Source of the DNA: CAZJHX01 sp964545715
GTDB lineage: Bacteria; Myxococcota_A; UBA9042; GCA-2863065
Direction of reading: 5' to 3'
Assembly (NCBI GenBank): GCA_964545715.1
Contig: CAZJHX010000017.1
Location: 1 to 64,000 of the forward strand
Length of the DNA: 64,000 nucleotides
Shown: piece after piece, positions 56,354-64,000 of the stretch
Position numbering within the stretch: the first letter of the stretch is position 1
Layout of the letters: the number at the start of each line of letters is the position of its first letter
Position numbers and translations under genes: made by a program
Notes under the pieces: model-generated
Seen by the model: only the letters and a program-made list of their open reading frames with translations
Told to the model about the DNA's origin: nothing
The model's database searches: none

Positions 56354-58384
56354 ATGCGAACGATGCCTCTGATCCTCTTGCTGGTCCTGGTTTCCGCGCA
56401 GGCGGCGGCCGATGCTCCCACCCACGACATCCAGATCGATGATTATTTCACGCTGGCGCACGCGTACGACGCCCAGGTCTCGCCCGACGGAGCGACCATC
56501 GCGTACGTCGATTTGCGCTGGGACGCCGATACAAAGAAGCGCAACTCCGAGGTGTGGGTCGTGGATCAGAAATCGGAGCGCACGACGCGCCTGACGTTTC
56601 ACAAAGGCTCAGATGGGCACCCGCGCTGGGCGCCGAACTCCAACGCCGTCTACTTCTCCAGCAGCCGCAGCGGCAGCAACCAGGTCTGGCGCGTCAACAA
56701 AGATGGTAAGCAGCTGCGCCAGATCACGCACCACAAAGGCGGCGTGCGGCAGTGGCAGCTGTCGGCCAACGGCAAGATCCTCTACTACACCCGCAGCGTG
56801 AAAAAGACGGCGGATCCGTGGCGGTCGCTCAAGACCCGCTTCTCCAAGCTGAAATACGGGCACGGCGTCGCCAAGCTGAGCCAGCTGTGGTCGCTGAACA
56901 TGACCACGTGGCGGCGCACGAAGCTCATCGACGCCAAGCGCGTGGTGGTCGCGTTTGACGTCAGCACAGATCAGAAGCGCATCGCGATGATCACGCGCCC
57001 CACGCCCGAGCTGATCACCAACGAAGGCTGGTCGACCGTAGACATCTGGGACCGCGGCACCCGCAAGATCACGTCGCTGGCTGACAAGCAGTGGCGCGCG
57101 GATGCGCCGTCGCCGTACGGCTGGCTGGAGTCGCCCAGCTGGTCGCGCGACGGGACCGCGCTCGCTTTCACTATCGACTTCGACGGCTACCCGCCGGAGA
57201 TCTTCATCACCACGTTTGGCGACGCCGGCGCCGAGAAGACGCGCAAGCTCAAGCGCCCCGGCCAGCTGACCGTAAACTCCGGCGTCAGGCCGCAGTGGCG
57301 CGCCAAGAGCAAAGACCTGCTGTACATCGGCGAGCGCAACGGCCGCACGCGGGTGCACCTGCTGGAGGACGCGACAGAGGAGGGTGGCGACACCTATCCG
57401 GTCACCGCAGGCGACATCGTGGTCAGTGGCTTCAGCATCGCCGCCAAGGGCAAGCGCATCGCCTTCACGATGAGCGACGCCAAGACGTTCGGTGACGTAT
57501 ACGTGACCAAGGTCAAGGCCAACAACGACAACCTGGACCGCCTCACCTACATCAACCCGCAAGTCACCGACTGGAAGCTGCCGACCATGCAGGTCGTCAG
57601 CTGGGAGACGCCCGACGGCACCAAGGTCGAGGGCATGCTTGAGCTGCCGTACGGGTACAAGAAGGGCACCAAGCTGCCCATGATCGTGTACATCCACGGC
57701 GGCCCGGCGTCGTCGTCCAAGTTTCGGCTGCGCTTCTGGAGCTACGGCCGCACGCACCTGGCCGCGCGGGGCTACGCGGTCTTCGCCCCCAACTACCGGG
57801 GCAGCACGGGCTACGGCGACAAGTTTCTGACGGACTTGATCGGCCGCAAGAACGACATCGACGTCACCGACATTCTGACCGGCGTGGACGCCATGGTGGA
57901 GCGCGGCATCGCCGATCCCAACCGCCTGGGCGTCATGGGCTGGAGCAACGGCGGCTACCTGACCAACTGCGTGATCACGCACACCAACCGCTTCAAGGCG
58001 GCCAGCAGCGGCGCCGGCGTCTTCGACGTCGCGATGCAGTGGAGCATCGAGGACACGCCCGGCCACGTGATCAACTACCAGAAGGGTCTGCCGTGGGAGC
58101 GCGCGGCGGGGATGATCAAGGCGTCGCCGCTGTACGACGTGAACAAGGTCAAGACACCCACCATTATTCACGTGGGCGAGAACGACCCGCGCTGCCCGCA
58201 GGAGCACTCACGCGCCATGCACCGCGCCCTGCACACCTATCTGAAGGTGGACACGGAGCTGGTCGTATATCCCGGTGAGGGCCACAGCCTGAGCAAGTAC
58301 GAGCACCGCAAGGCCCACATGGTCTGGGACCTGGAGTGGTTCGACAAATACCTGCCGGTCAAGGTGCCGAAAGACTCGAAATGA
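56354..58384 (+). CDS. Exported S9-family prolyl oligopeptidase-like peptidase
   Basis: ATG 56354 follows AGGCGGG and begins a signal peptide (MRTMPLILLLVLVSAQAAA). The N-terminal part is a TolB-like beta-propeller (VSPDGATIAYVDLRWDAD; GHPRWAPNSNAVYFSSSR). The C-terminal part is an alpha/beta-hydrolase: YIHGGPASSSKF, the nucleophile Ser in GWSNGGYLT, Asp in GENDPRCPQEHS, and His in GEGHSLSKYEHR. Typical dipeptidyl or acylaminoacyl peptidases of this size (676) act on short peptides, here in the periplasm. It overlaps the convergent epimerase gene by 26 bases. Confidence 0.9.
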   Translation: MRTMPLILLLVLVSAQAAADAPTHDIQIDDYFTLAHAYDAQVSPDGATIAYVDLRWDADTKKRNSEVWVVDQKSERTTRLTFHKGSDGHPRWAPNSNAVYFSSSRSGSNQVWRVNKDGKQLRQITHHKGGVRQWQLSANGKILYYTRSVKKTADPWRSLKTRFSKLKYGHGVAKLSQLWSLNMTTWRRTKLIDAKRVVVAFDVSTDQKRIAMITRPTPELITNEGWSTVDIWDRGTRKITSLADKQWRADAPSPYGWLESPSWSRDGTALAFTIDFDGYPPEIFITTFGDAGAEKTRKLKRPGQLTVNSGVRPQWRAKSKDLLYIGERNGRTRVHLLEDATEEGGDTYPVTAGDIVVSGFSIAAKGKRIAFTMSDAKTFGDVYVTKVKANNDNLDRLTYINPQVTDWKLPTMQVVSWETPDGTKVEGMLELPYGYKKGTKLPMIVYIHGGPASSSKFRLRFWSYGRTHLAARGYAVFAPNYRGSTGYGDKFLTDLIGRKNDIDVTDILTGVDAMVERGIADPNRLGVMGWSNGGYLTNCVITHTNRFKAASSGAGVFDVAMQWSIEDTPGHVINYQKGLPWERAAGMIKASPLYDVNKVKTPTIIHVGENDPRCPQEHSRAMHRALHTYLKVDTELVVYPGEGHSLSKYEHRKAHMVWDLEWFDKYLPVKVPKDSK

Positions 58385-59147
58385 TGTCCGGATGGGCCAG
58401 CGTGATGCCCAGCTCTTCATAGCGCGCCGGCCGGCAGCGCTTCGACTCCGTATAGAACATCCGAATGTTGGGATCGTCGGGCAGCGGTGACGCGTCCGGC
58501 AGCGGAATCCCCGTCAGGCGTGATGCCTCGGCGGCCAGGGCACTCCACAGCACCGGCTGGCCCGCCAGGTAGATGTCACCCGGCTGCCCGCGCGCGGCGG
58601 CCGCGATCAGAATCGAGGCTAGATCGTCCACATGGATCAGGTTTACCGGGCGGTCCGGATCGCCGGTGTTTCGCAGCCGGCCGGCCTTGAGACGCTGCAC
58701 GATGCTGCGGTCCGAGCCGTAGATGCCGGCCGCCCGCACCACGATCGCTCCGCGGTTCAAGAACGCGCGCTCCGCGGCAACACGAGACCGCGCCCACGGG
58801 TTGCACGGCGCCGTCTCGGTCTCATCGGTCACCCAACCGCCCTGGCGGTCGCCATACACGGACGTGGAGCTTACGTACACGACCCGCTGCGCGCCGCTCA
58901 GCGCCTCGGCGGCCTCATCCGGATCCACCCCACGCGGTGGAAACAGCGCATAAACCGTGCTCACGTCGTCCAGCGGCAGCCGCTGCGGCGCGGCCCACAC
59001 CAGCGGCTCGAGGCCGGCCCGGGCGATCGCGTCCACGCCTTCGGGCCGTCGCGTCGTGCCCACAACCCGCTGCCCGCGCCCCGCGAGCTTGCGCGCGAGT
59101 GCCCGTCCGGTGTATCCGCAACCACAGATCACAGTGCTGCTCATCAT
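58359..59147 (-). CDS. NAD(P)-dependent epimerase/dehydratase (extended SDR)
   Basis: The 262-residue protein starts with ICGCGYTGRALARKLAGRG, the Rossmann GxxGxxG with a Cys-Gly variant, followed by VVGTTRRPEG (Arg suits NADPH). YVSSTSVYGDRQGGWVTDET holds the Ser/Tyr pair; VRAAGIYG and NLIHVDDLASILIAAA are family landmarks. The YxxxK Lys is replaced (WARSRVAAE), so catalysis may be altered. ATG 59147 and 59144 are both possible. Confidence 0.8.
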   Translation of the reverse strand: MMSSTVICGCGYTGRALARKLAGRGQRVVGTTRRPEGVDAIARAGLEPLVWAAPQRLPLDDVSTVYALFPPRGVDPDEAAEALSGAQRVVYVSSTSVYGDRQGGWVTDETETAPCNPWARSRVAAERAFLNRGAIVVRAAGIYGSDRSIVQRLKAGRLRNTGDPDRPVNLIHVDDLASILIAAAARGQPGDIYLAGQPVLWSALAAEASRLTGIPLPDASPLPDDPNIRMFYTESKRCRPARYEELGITLAHPDIISSLSAP

Positions 59148-59168
59148 GTGCGAGGATACACGGCAACC

Positions 59169-59612
59169 GTGCGCAAGAAACCGCTACTCACACCGGAGCT
59201 GGTCTCCAAGCTCGAAGCGACGTTGCTGAAAAACTACGGTCGCTATCTCGAGTATGGGGAGCTCTTTCGTGTCACCCACTTCGACATCGCGCCCGACGCG
59301 TGGCAGCTGTCCGTCACCTTCGAAAACGCGGACAGAACACTGCACCTGCCGGTCGAGCTGGCGCTTGTCGCGGCCGAGAATCCCAGGCTGCGCGACGACG
59401 AAGCGCGCGACGTGCTGATCGACTTTCTGGACTACGTCTTTGATCGGTACTTCCAGGGCTCGCGCGCGATCACTATCCCGCTGGACTGGGCCGCCCTGCC
59501 CTTTGGCGAATACTCGGTGCGCGCGCGCGGCTGGGAGAAGAACATGAAGCTGGAAGAGGCCGCCGACCGCCTGTTGGCCGGCGAGCCCGTGGAGGATGTG
59601 TTCGATGACTGA
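59169..59612 (+). CDS. Conserved hypothetical protein
   Basis: Translation from GTG 59169 (MRKKPLLTPELVSKLEATLL) gives 147 residues. There is no signal peptide, and the protein appears to be a small alpha/beta cytosolic protein (YGELFRVTHFDIAPDAWQLS, DYVFDRYFQGSRAITIPLDW). It is not recognised. It overlaps the MetE-core gene by 8 bases (ATGACTGA) and is probably co-translated with it. Confidence 0.65.
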   Translation: MRKKPLLTPELVSKLEATLLKNYGRYLEYGELFRVTHFDIAPDAWQLSVTFENADRTLHLPVELALVAAENPRLRDDEARDVLIDFLDYVFDRYFQGSRAITIPLDWAALPFGEYSVRARGWEKNMKLEEAADRLLAGEPVEDVFDD

Positions 59613-60690
59613 GCTTCTACTCCCGACCACAATGGTCGGGTCCTACCCGCGACCCAGCTGGTTTACGCACCAGCTGGAGGGACGTGACCTCCTCGATGCT
59701 TTCAAGAACCGCTACCACAAGGAGGCCTTTACCGATGCCGTGCGCAGCGTCATCGGTGACCAGGACGCCGCCGGGCTGGACATCCTGACCGACGGGCAGA
59801 TGTGGTTTGACGACTACTCGATGGGGATCGGCTCCTTCCTCTGGTACTGGTTCGAGCGCATCGACGGCTTTGACCCGGCCAAGCTGGACCACCCGGCCCG
59901 CTCGCGCGCCCAGGGGCTGGACGTCCCCATGCTGGACGAGGCGGGCGGCGTCGCGGTCATCGACAAGCTGGGCGCCGGGCGACTGAGGCTGGTGGAGCTG
60001 TACAAGCTGTCGCAGGCCCTCTCCAAGCGGCCGATCAAATGCTGCGTCGGCGCCGGACCCGCTCAGCTGTCGGCCATGGTTCACTTCAAGGGCGGGCCCT
60101 ACAAACACTACAAGGACATGGCCTTTGCCCTGGCGGAGATCTTCAACCAGGAGATGAAGGACCTGGTCAGCGCCGGCGCCGAGCACATTCAGTTGGAGGA
60201 TCTGGGCGCCTGGATCCCCAACCTGACCGGGCCCAAAGACTTTCCGTGGGTGCGCGACGTCGTGCGCCGCACCGTGGACGGCGTGGACGCGCGGATCTCG
60301 TGGCACTTCTGCCTGGGCAACACCTGGGGCAACGTCGCCCACGGCTTCACAATCGGCGGATACGGTCGCATTCTGTCCGAGTACTTCGACGTGCCGGTGG
60401 CCGAGTACGTGCTTGATTTCGCCTGTCGCGACATGCGTGATGTCGACGCGCTGGCCGACCTGCCCGCCGACAAGTCCGTGGCCGCCGGCGTCATCGATGT
60501 GCGCTGCCTCGAGATCGAGGCGCCTGAGCAGGTTGCGGAGCGCATTCGGACCCTGCTCAAGGTCGTACCCGCTGAGCGGCTGACCTTGACGACTGATTGC
60601 GGTATGAAACAGTTGCCACGCTACTGCGCGGCCAACAAGCTGAAGTCGCTCGTGGCGGGCGCCCGTATCGTCCGAAAAGAGCTTACTTAG
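59605..60690 (+). CDS. MetE-core family methyltransferase
   Basis: The 361-residue protein matches the C-terminal catalytic half of cobalamin-independent methionine synthase: MVGSYPRPSWF, DILTDGQMWFDDY, GPAQLSAM, HIQLEDLGAWIPN, WHFCLGNTWGN and TTDCGMKQLPR. His, Cys, Glu and the final Cys are zinc-ligand candidates. It lacks the MetE N-terminal half that binds the pteroyl tail, so the methyl donor is probably not methyltetrahydropteroyl-triglutamate; standalone 'core-MetE' proteins use corrinoid proteins or other donors. The substrate is not proven. Confidence 0.85.
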   Translation: MTELLLPTTMVGSYPRPSWFTHQLEGRDLLDAFKNRYHKEAFTDAVRSVIGDQDAAGLDILTDGQMWFDDYSMGIGSFLWYWFERIDGFDPAKLDHPARSRAQGLDVPMLDEAGGVAVIDKLGAGRLRLVELYKLSQALSKRPIKCCVGAGPAQLSAMVHFKGGPYKHYKDMAFALAEIFNQEMKDLVSAGAEHIQLEDLGAWIPNLTGPKDFPWVRDVVRRTVDGVDARISWHFCLGNTWGNVAHGFTIGGYGRILSEYFDVPVAEYVLDFACRDMRDVDALADLPADKSVAAGVIDVRCLEIEAPEQVAERIRTLLKVVPAERLTLTTDCGMKQLPRYCAANKLKSLVAGARIVRKELT

Positions 60691-60790
60691 TTCAGATTAA
60701 TGTTTTGTCAGAAACCAGCCGCTCTTTTTTGTGTGGGGATTTCCCCGGTGTCAAACTCCCCGCAGGCATCGAAGTAACAAGGAGGTCCGG

Positions 60791-62152
60791 ATGTCATCCT
60801 ACATCGACTCTTTCATGGACGGATTTCGCCGCAAGAATCCCGGCGCAGTCGAGTTTCACCAGGCCGTGCATGAGGTCGTGGAGTCGCTCGAGCCCGTCCT
60901 GGAGCGCCGGCCCGAGTTCCAGCAGGCCGGCATCCTCGAGCGCGTGACCGAGCCCGACCGACAGATCATCTTCCGCGTGGCCTGGATGGATGACAGCGGG
61001 GCCGTACAGGTCAACCGCGCCTTCCGCGTCGAGTTCAACAACTCGATCGGGCCTTATAAAGGCGGCCTGCGGTTCCACCCCAGCGTGAACCTCAGCATCA
61101 TCAAGTTTCTCGGCTTCGAACAGGTCTTCAAGAACGCGCTGACGACCACGCCTATCGGCGGTGGCAAAGGCGGCTCCGACTTCGATCCCAAGGGCAAGTC
61201 CGACAACGAGGTGATGCGCTTCTGCCAGTCGTTCATGAACGAGCTGTACCGGCACATCGGTCCCAACACGGACGTGCCCGCCGGTGATATCGGCGTCGGC
61301 GGCCGCGAGATCGGCTACCTGTTCGGCCAGTACCGCAAGCTGACCAACCGCTTTGAGGGCGTGTTGACCGGCAAGGGTCTGCGCTGGGGCGGCTCGTTGA
61401 TCCGCCCCGAGGCGACCGGCTACGGCGCGGTCTACTTCGCCAAAGAGATGCTCAAGACCCGCGGCATGGACCTGGAGGGCCGGCGCGTGCTGGTCTCGGG
61501 CGCCGGCAACGTGGCGCAGTACACGGTGGAGAAGGTGCTGGACCTGGGCGGCAAGCCCATCACGGTCTCCGACTCCGGCGGCATGATCCTGGACGAGGCC
61601 GGCATCGACCGCGAGAAGCTCGCCTGGATCATGGACCTGAAGAACGTCCGCCGTGGGCGCATCAGCGAGTACGCCGCGCAGTTCCCCGGCTCCAAGTACA
61701 TCGCGGCCGACCGCAGCCTGGATCACAACCCGCTGTGGGCTGTTCAGGCCGACGCGGCGTTCCCCAGCGCGACTCAGAACGAGATCAACGCCAAGGACGC
61801 TCAGACGCTGGTCAAGAACGGCTGCATGTGCGTGTCCGAGGGCGCCAACATGCCCAGCCGTCCGGACGCCGTCAACGTGTTCCTGGAGAGCAAGATCCTC
61901 TACGGACCGGGCAAGGCCGCCAACGCCGGCGGTGTCGCGACGTCCGCGCTGGAGATGAGCCAGAACAGCATGCGCCTGAACTGGTCGCGCGAAGAGGTCG
62001 ACCAGCGATTGCACGAGATCATGGTGAACATCCACCAGGCCTGCCACGACACGGCCGCCGAGTACGGCACGCCGGGCAACTACGTCAACGGCGCTAACAT
62101 CGCCGGATTCAGCAAGGTAGCCGACGCCATGCTGGAACAGGGCCTCACCTGA
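60791..62152 (+). CDS. gdhA: Glutamate dehydrogenase (NADP-type)
   Basis: ATG 60791 lies 5 bases after GGAGG. The 453 residues show FRVEFNNSIGPYKGGLRFHP, TPIGGGKGGSDFDPKGKSDN (catalytic Lys/Asp), PAGDIGVGGREIGYLFGQYR and VLVSGAGNVAQYTVEKVLDL (Rossmann). The hexameric small-subunit family converts 2-oxoglutarate and ammonia to glutamate. The preceding 100 bases (60691-60790) are AT-rich and probably contain the promoter, including a T6 tract and GGGGATTTCCCC; no specific operator is identified. Confidence 0.95.
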   Translation: MSSYIDSFMDGFRRKNPGAVEFHQAVHEVVESLEPVLERRPEFQQAGILERVTEPDRQIIFRVAWMDDSGAVQVNRAFRVEFNNSIGPYKGGLRFHPSVNLSIIKFLGFEQVFKNALTTTPIGGGKGGSDFDPKGKSDNEVMRFCQSFMNELYRHIGPNTDVPAGDIGVGGREIGYLFGQYRKLTNRFEGVLTGKGLRWGGSLIRPEATGYGAVYFAKEMLKTRGMDLEGRRVLVSGAGNVAQYTVEKVLDLGGKPITVSDSGGMILDEAGIDREKLAWIMDLKNVRRGRISEYAAQFPGSKYIAADRSLDHNPLWAVQADAAFPSATQNEINAKDAQTLVKNGCMCVSEGANMPSRPDAVNVFLESKILYGPGKAANAGGVATSALEMSQNSMRLNWSREEVDQRLHEIMVNIHQACHDTAAEYGTPGNYVNGANIAGFSKVADAMLEQGLT

Positions 62153-62156
62153 TCGA

Positions 62157-64000
62157 ATGAGCGTCCATCCAGAGGGGGACATCCGCCCACCCGCCACTCT
62201 GATGCCCTTCATGGTGCGTGAGATCCTGCTGGTCTCCACGCTCTATGACTCGTTTATTCTCGACGAGGATGGGCGCTTCTCCGAAAAGCTGATGGGCGAG
62301 TACCTGGAGCTACACCTCAGCTCCCCGCCCCGCATGACCCGGGTCGCCAGTGGCGCGGCGGCCCTCGCCAAGCTCCAAGAGCGCAAGTTTGACCTGGTCA
62401 TCACCATGGCGCGCATCTCCGACATGAACCCGCTGGAGTTCGCGCGCGCGGTCAAGGACGGACATCCCGACCTCCCGGTGGCGCTGCTGGCCTACGACAC
62501 GACGGTCACACGCCACATGCAGGGCCATGAGGACTGGTCCTGCATCGACCGGATGTTCATCTGGAAAGGTGACAGCGGCACGCTGCTGGCGCTTGTGAAG
62601 TCCGTCGAGGACATGAAGAACGCGCCACACGACACGTCGCTGAACCTGGTGCGCGTGCTGATCGTGGTGGAGGACTCGGCGCACTACTACAGCTCGTTTC
62701 TGCCGATGCTCTACACCGAGGTGATGCAGCAGACGCGGTCCCTGATCGCGGGTGGCATCAACCACGTCGACCGCCTGTATCGCATGCGCGCGCGCCCCAA
62801 GATTCTGCTGGCGCGCAACCTGGCCGAGGCGGACGCGGTGTTTCAGTTGTACCGCGACTATGTGATTGGGATTATTACAGATCTCTCATTACCGAAAGAC
62901 GGCGTCTCGGACCCTGAAGCGGGGCTGAAGTTCATCCGCCACGTACGCGCGGATGCGCCGGATCTGCCCGTGCTGCTGCAGTCCCTGGAGCCCACCGCCC
63001 GCGGGTTGGCGATGATGATGAACGTCTCCTACGCCAACAAGGCGTCCGACGATCTGCTGCTGGAGATCAGCCAGTTCATTCGCCAGAACTGCGGCTTTGG
63101 CGACTTCGTCTTCCGCATGCCGGACGGCGCGCCGGTCGCCCGGGCATCCAACTCCATCGAGATGAAGGACGCGCTGGAGAAGGTGCCCGCCGAGGCGCTC
63201 TGGTACCACTCGCAGCACAAACACATCTCCAGCTGGCTGATGGCGCGCGGCAAGTTCCGCCTGGCGCTCAAGCTGCGCGACAAGAAGCCGGTCGACTATC
63301 GCGACATCGAGTCGTTCCGCATCTATCTGGTCAACGTCTTCACCGAGTTTTTGGAGCGCCGTCAGCGCGGCCACATCGTGGAGTTCAGCCGGCGGGCGCA
63401 TCACCTCGGACGCGACTTCCAGCGTCTGGGGGGTGGCAGCCTGGGCGGCAAGGGCCGCGGCGTCGCGTTCATCTACAAGCTGCTGGCCAACAGCGACTTT
63501 CATCGCAAGTACCCCGAGACCCACATTCTGGTCCCGCGCACCACGGTGGTGTGCACCAACGAGTACGACCGCTTCGTCACGGACAACAACATTCGCGAGC
63601 GGCTGCACGGCGTCACGGACGACGGAGAGATCGCCACAGTCTTCCTCAAGAGCCGCATCTCCAACTCGGTGCACAAGGACCTGGAGGCGCTGCTCAGCGA
63701 GGTCACGTATCCGCTGGCGGTCCGGTCAAGCAGCCTGCTGGAAGACTCGCAGTTTCAGCCGTTTGCGGGCGTGTACGCCACGTACATCATCCCAAACAAC
63801 GACAAGACGATGCGTGTGCGCCTGAAGCAGCTTCGGCGCGCGATCAAGCTGGTGTACGCCTCCACGTGGACGTCGGCTGCGCGCGCATACATGCACGCGA
63901 TCAACCACAGGGTGGAAGAAGAGAAGATGGGCGTGCTTGTGCAGCGCCTGATCGGCACGGACTTCGGCGACAGGTTCTACCCGACCTTCTCGGGGGTGGC
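62157..64000 (+). CDS. PEP-synthase-like protein with receiver-like N-terminus (3' partial)
   Basis: ATG 62157 lies 4 bases after the gdhA stop. The frame stays open to the right edge (about 614 residues visible). The N-terminus has a degenerate receiver (VREILLVSTLYDSFILDEDG, then FDLVITMARISDMNPLEFAR) followed by a second one (RPKILLARNLAEADAVFQLY, GIITDLSLPKDG, PVLLQSLE). The visible end is the ATP-grasp half of PEP synthase/PPDK (YPLAVRSSSLLEDSQFQPFAGVYATY). Receiver-like folds may sense a signal and control the phosphotransfer part. Its N-terminal phospho-acceptor residues are irregular. The His-swivel and PEP-binding domains would lie beyond the window. Confidence 0.85.
   Translation, partial: MSVHPEGDIRPPATLMPFMVREILLVSTLYDSFILDEDGRFSEKLMGEYLELHLSSPPRMTRVASGAAALAKLQERKFDLVITMARISDMNPLEFARAVKDGHPDLPVALLAYDTTVTRHMQGHEDWSCIDRMFIWKGDSGTLLALVKSVEDMKNAPHDTSLNLVRVLIVVEDSAHYYSSFLPMLYTEVMQQTRSLIAGGINHVDRLYRMRARPKILLARNLAEADAVFQLYRDYVIGIITDLSLPKDGVSDPEAGLKFIRHVRADAPDLPVLLQSLEPTARGLAMMMNVSYANKASDDLLLEISQFIRQNCGFGDFVFRMPDGAPVARASNSIEMKDALEKVPAEALWYHSQHKHISSWLMARGKFRLALKLRDKKPVDYRDIESFRIYLVNVFTEFLERRQRGHIVEFSRRAHHLGRDFQRLGGGSLGGKGRGVAFIYKLLANSDFHRKYPETHILVPRTTVVCTNEYDRFVTDNNIRERLHGVTDDGEIATVFLKSRISNSVHKDLEALLSEVTYPLAVRSSSLLEDSQFQPFAGVYATYIIPNNDKTMRVRLKQLRRAIKLVYASTWTSAARAYMHAINHRVEEEKMGVLVQRLIGTDFGDRFYPTFSGV

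Overview
The window looks like high-GC chromosomal DNA from a deltaproteobacterial-grade, Myxococcota-like bacterium. The pointers are several secreted proteins with MopE-type metal-binding repeats or Cys-rich 'GKxCGDDGCGG' repeats, many lipoproteins with Thr/Asp/Gly-rich linkers, a eukaryote-like Ser/Thr kinase fused to an ATPase and a TPR-like helical tail, and overlapping compact operons. The taxon is an inference from protein style. The sequence is a draft scaffold: there is a 10-N gap at 32677-32686, and two poly-G-corrupted patches (about 822-878 and 32687-32760) look like sequencing artefacts.

Layout. 1-4812: 3' part of a large MopE-repeat protein ending in a beta-propeller. 4861-6159: exported propeller-like protein with an in-frame TGA just after its signal peptide. 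6184-8211: DUF4062 plus kinase-like fusion. 8352-16090: gene train with an 11-repeat lipoprotein, a coiled-coil lipoprotein, a triple DsbA-like lipoprotein, glycerate 2-kinase and a secreted propeller protein; a further lipoprotein follows at 16106. 17062-17224: a 163-nt structured element. 17221-23536: HTH protein, divergent truncated SecY-like protein, giant Ser/Thr kinase, ClpP and SDR. 23522-28615: three-gene operon with a GH9 cellulase lipoprotein. 28695-32580: rhomboid protease, HtpG, MutM.

32581-40288 is a decayed, mobile-element-scarred interval. It has fragments of an IS91-type transposase, a LuxR HTH, a receiver domain, an SCPU/Csu-type fimbrial protein and an rve-type integrase, plus a frameshifted nucleotidyltransferase module. 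These sit around intact methyltransferase, ABC-F, CvfB, HU and Cys-rich lipoprotein genes. 40289-51015 encodes a roughly 3,575-residue exported lipoprotein made of 35 Cys-rich repeats and 14 beta-sandwich modules arranged as seven pairs.

51120-62152 is housekeeping and exported-protein territory: oligoribonuclease, acyl-CoA-binding protein, exonuclease III, a secreted tandem Tudor-knot protein, an S9 peptidase, an epimerase, a MetE-core enzyme and glutamate dehydrogenase. The window ends inside a PEP-synthase-like protein preceded by receiver-like domains.

The most novel signal is a pair of 163-nt elements (17062-17224 and 53328-53490). They share the same internal spacing, conserved core motifs and compensatory changes in their stems, which suggests an undescribed structured RNA or palindromic repeat family.
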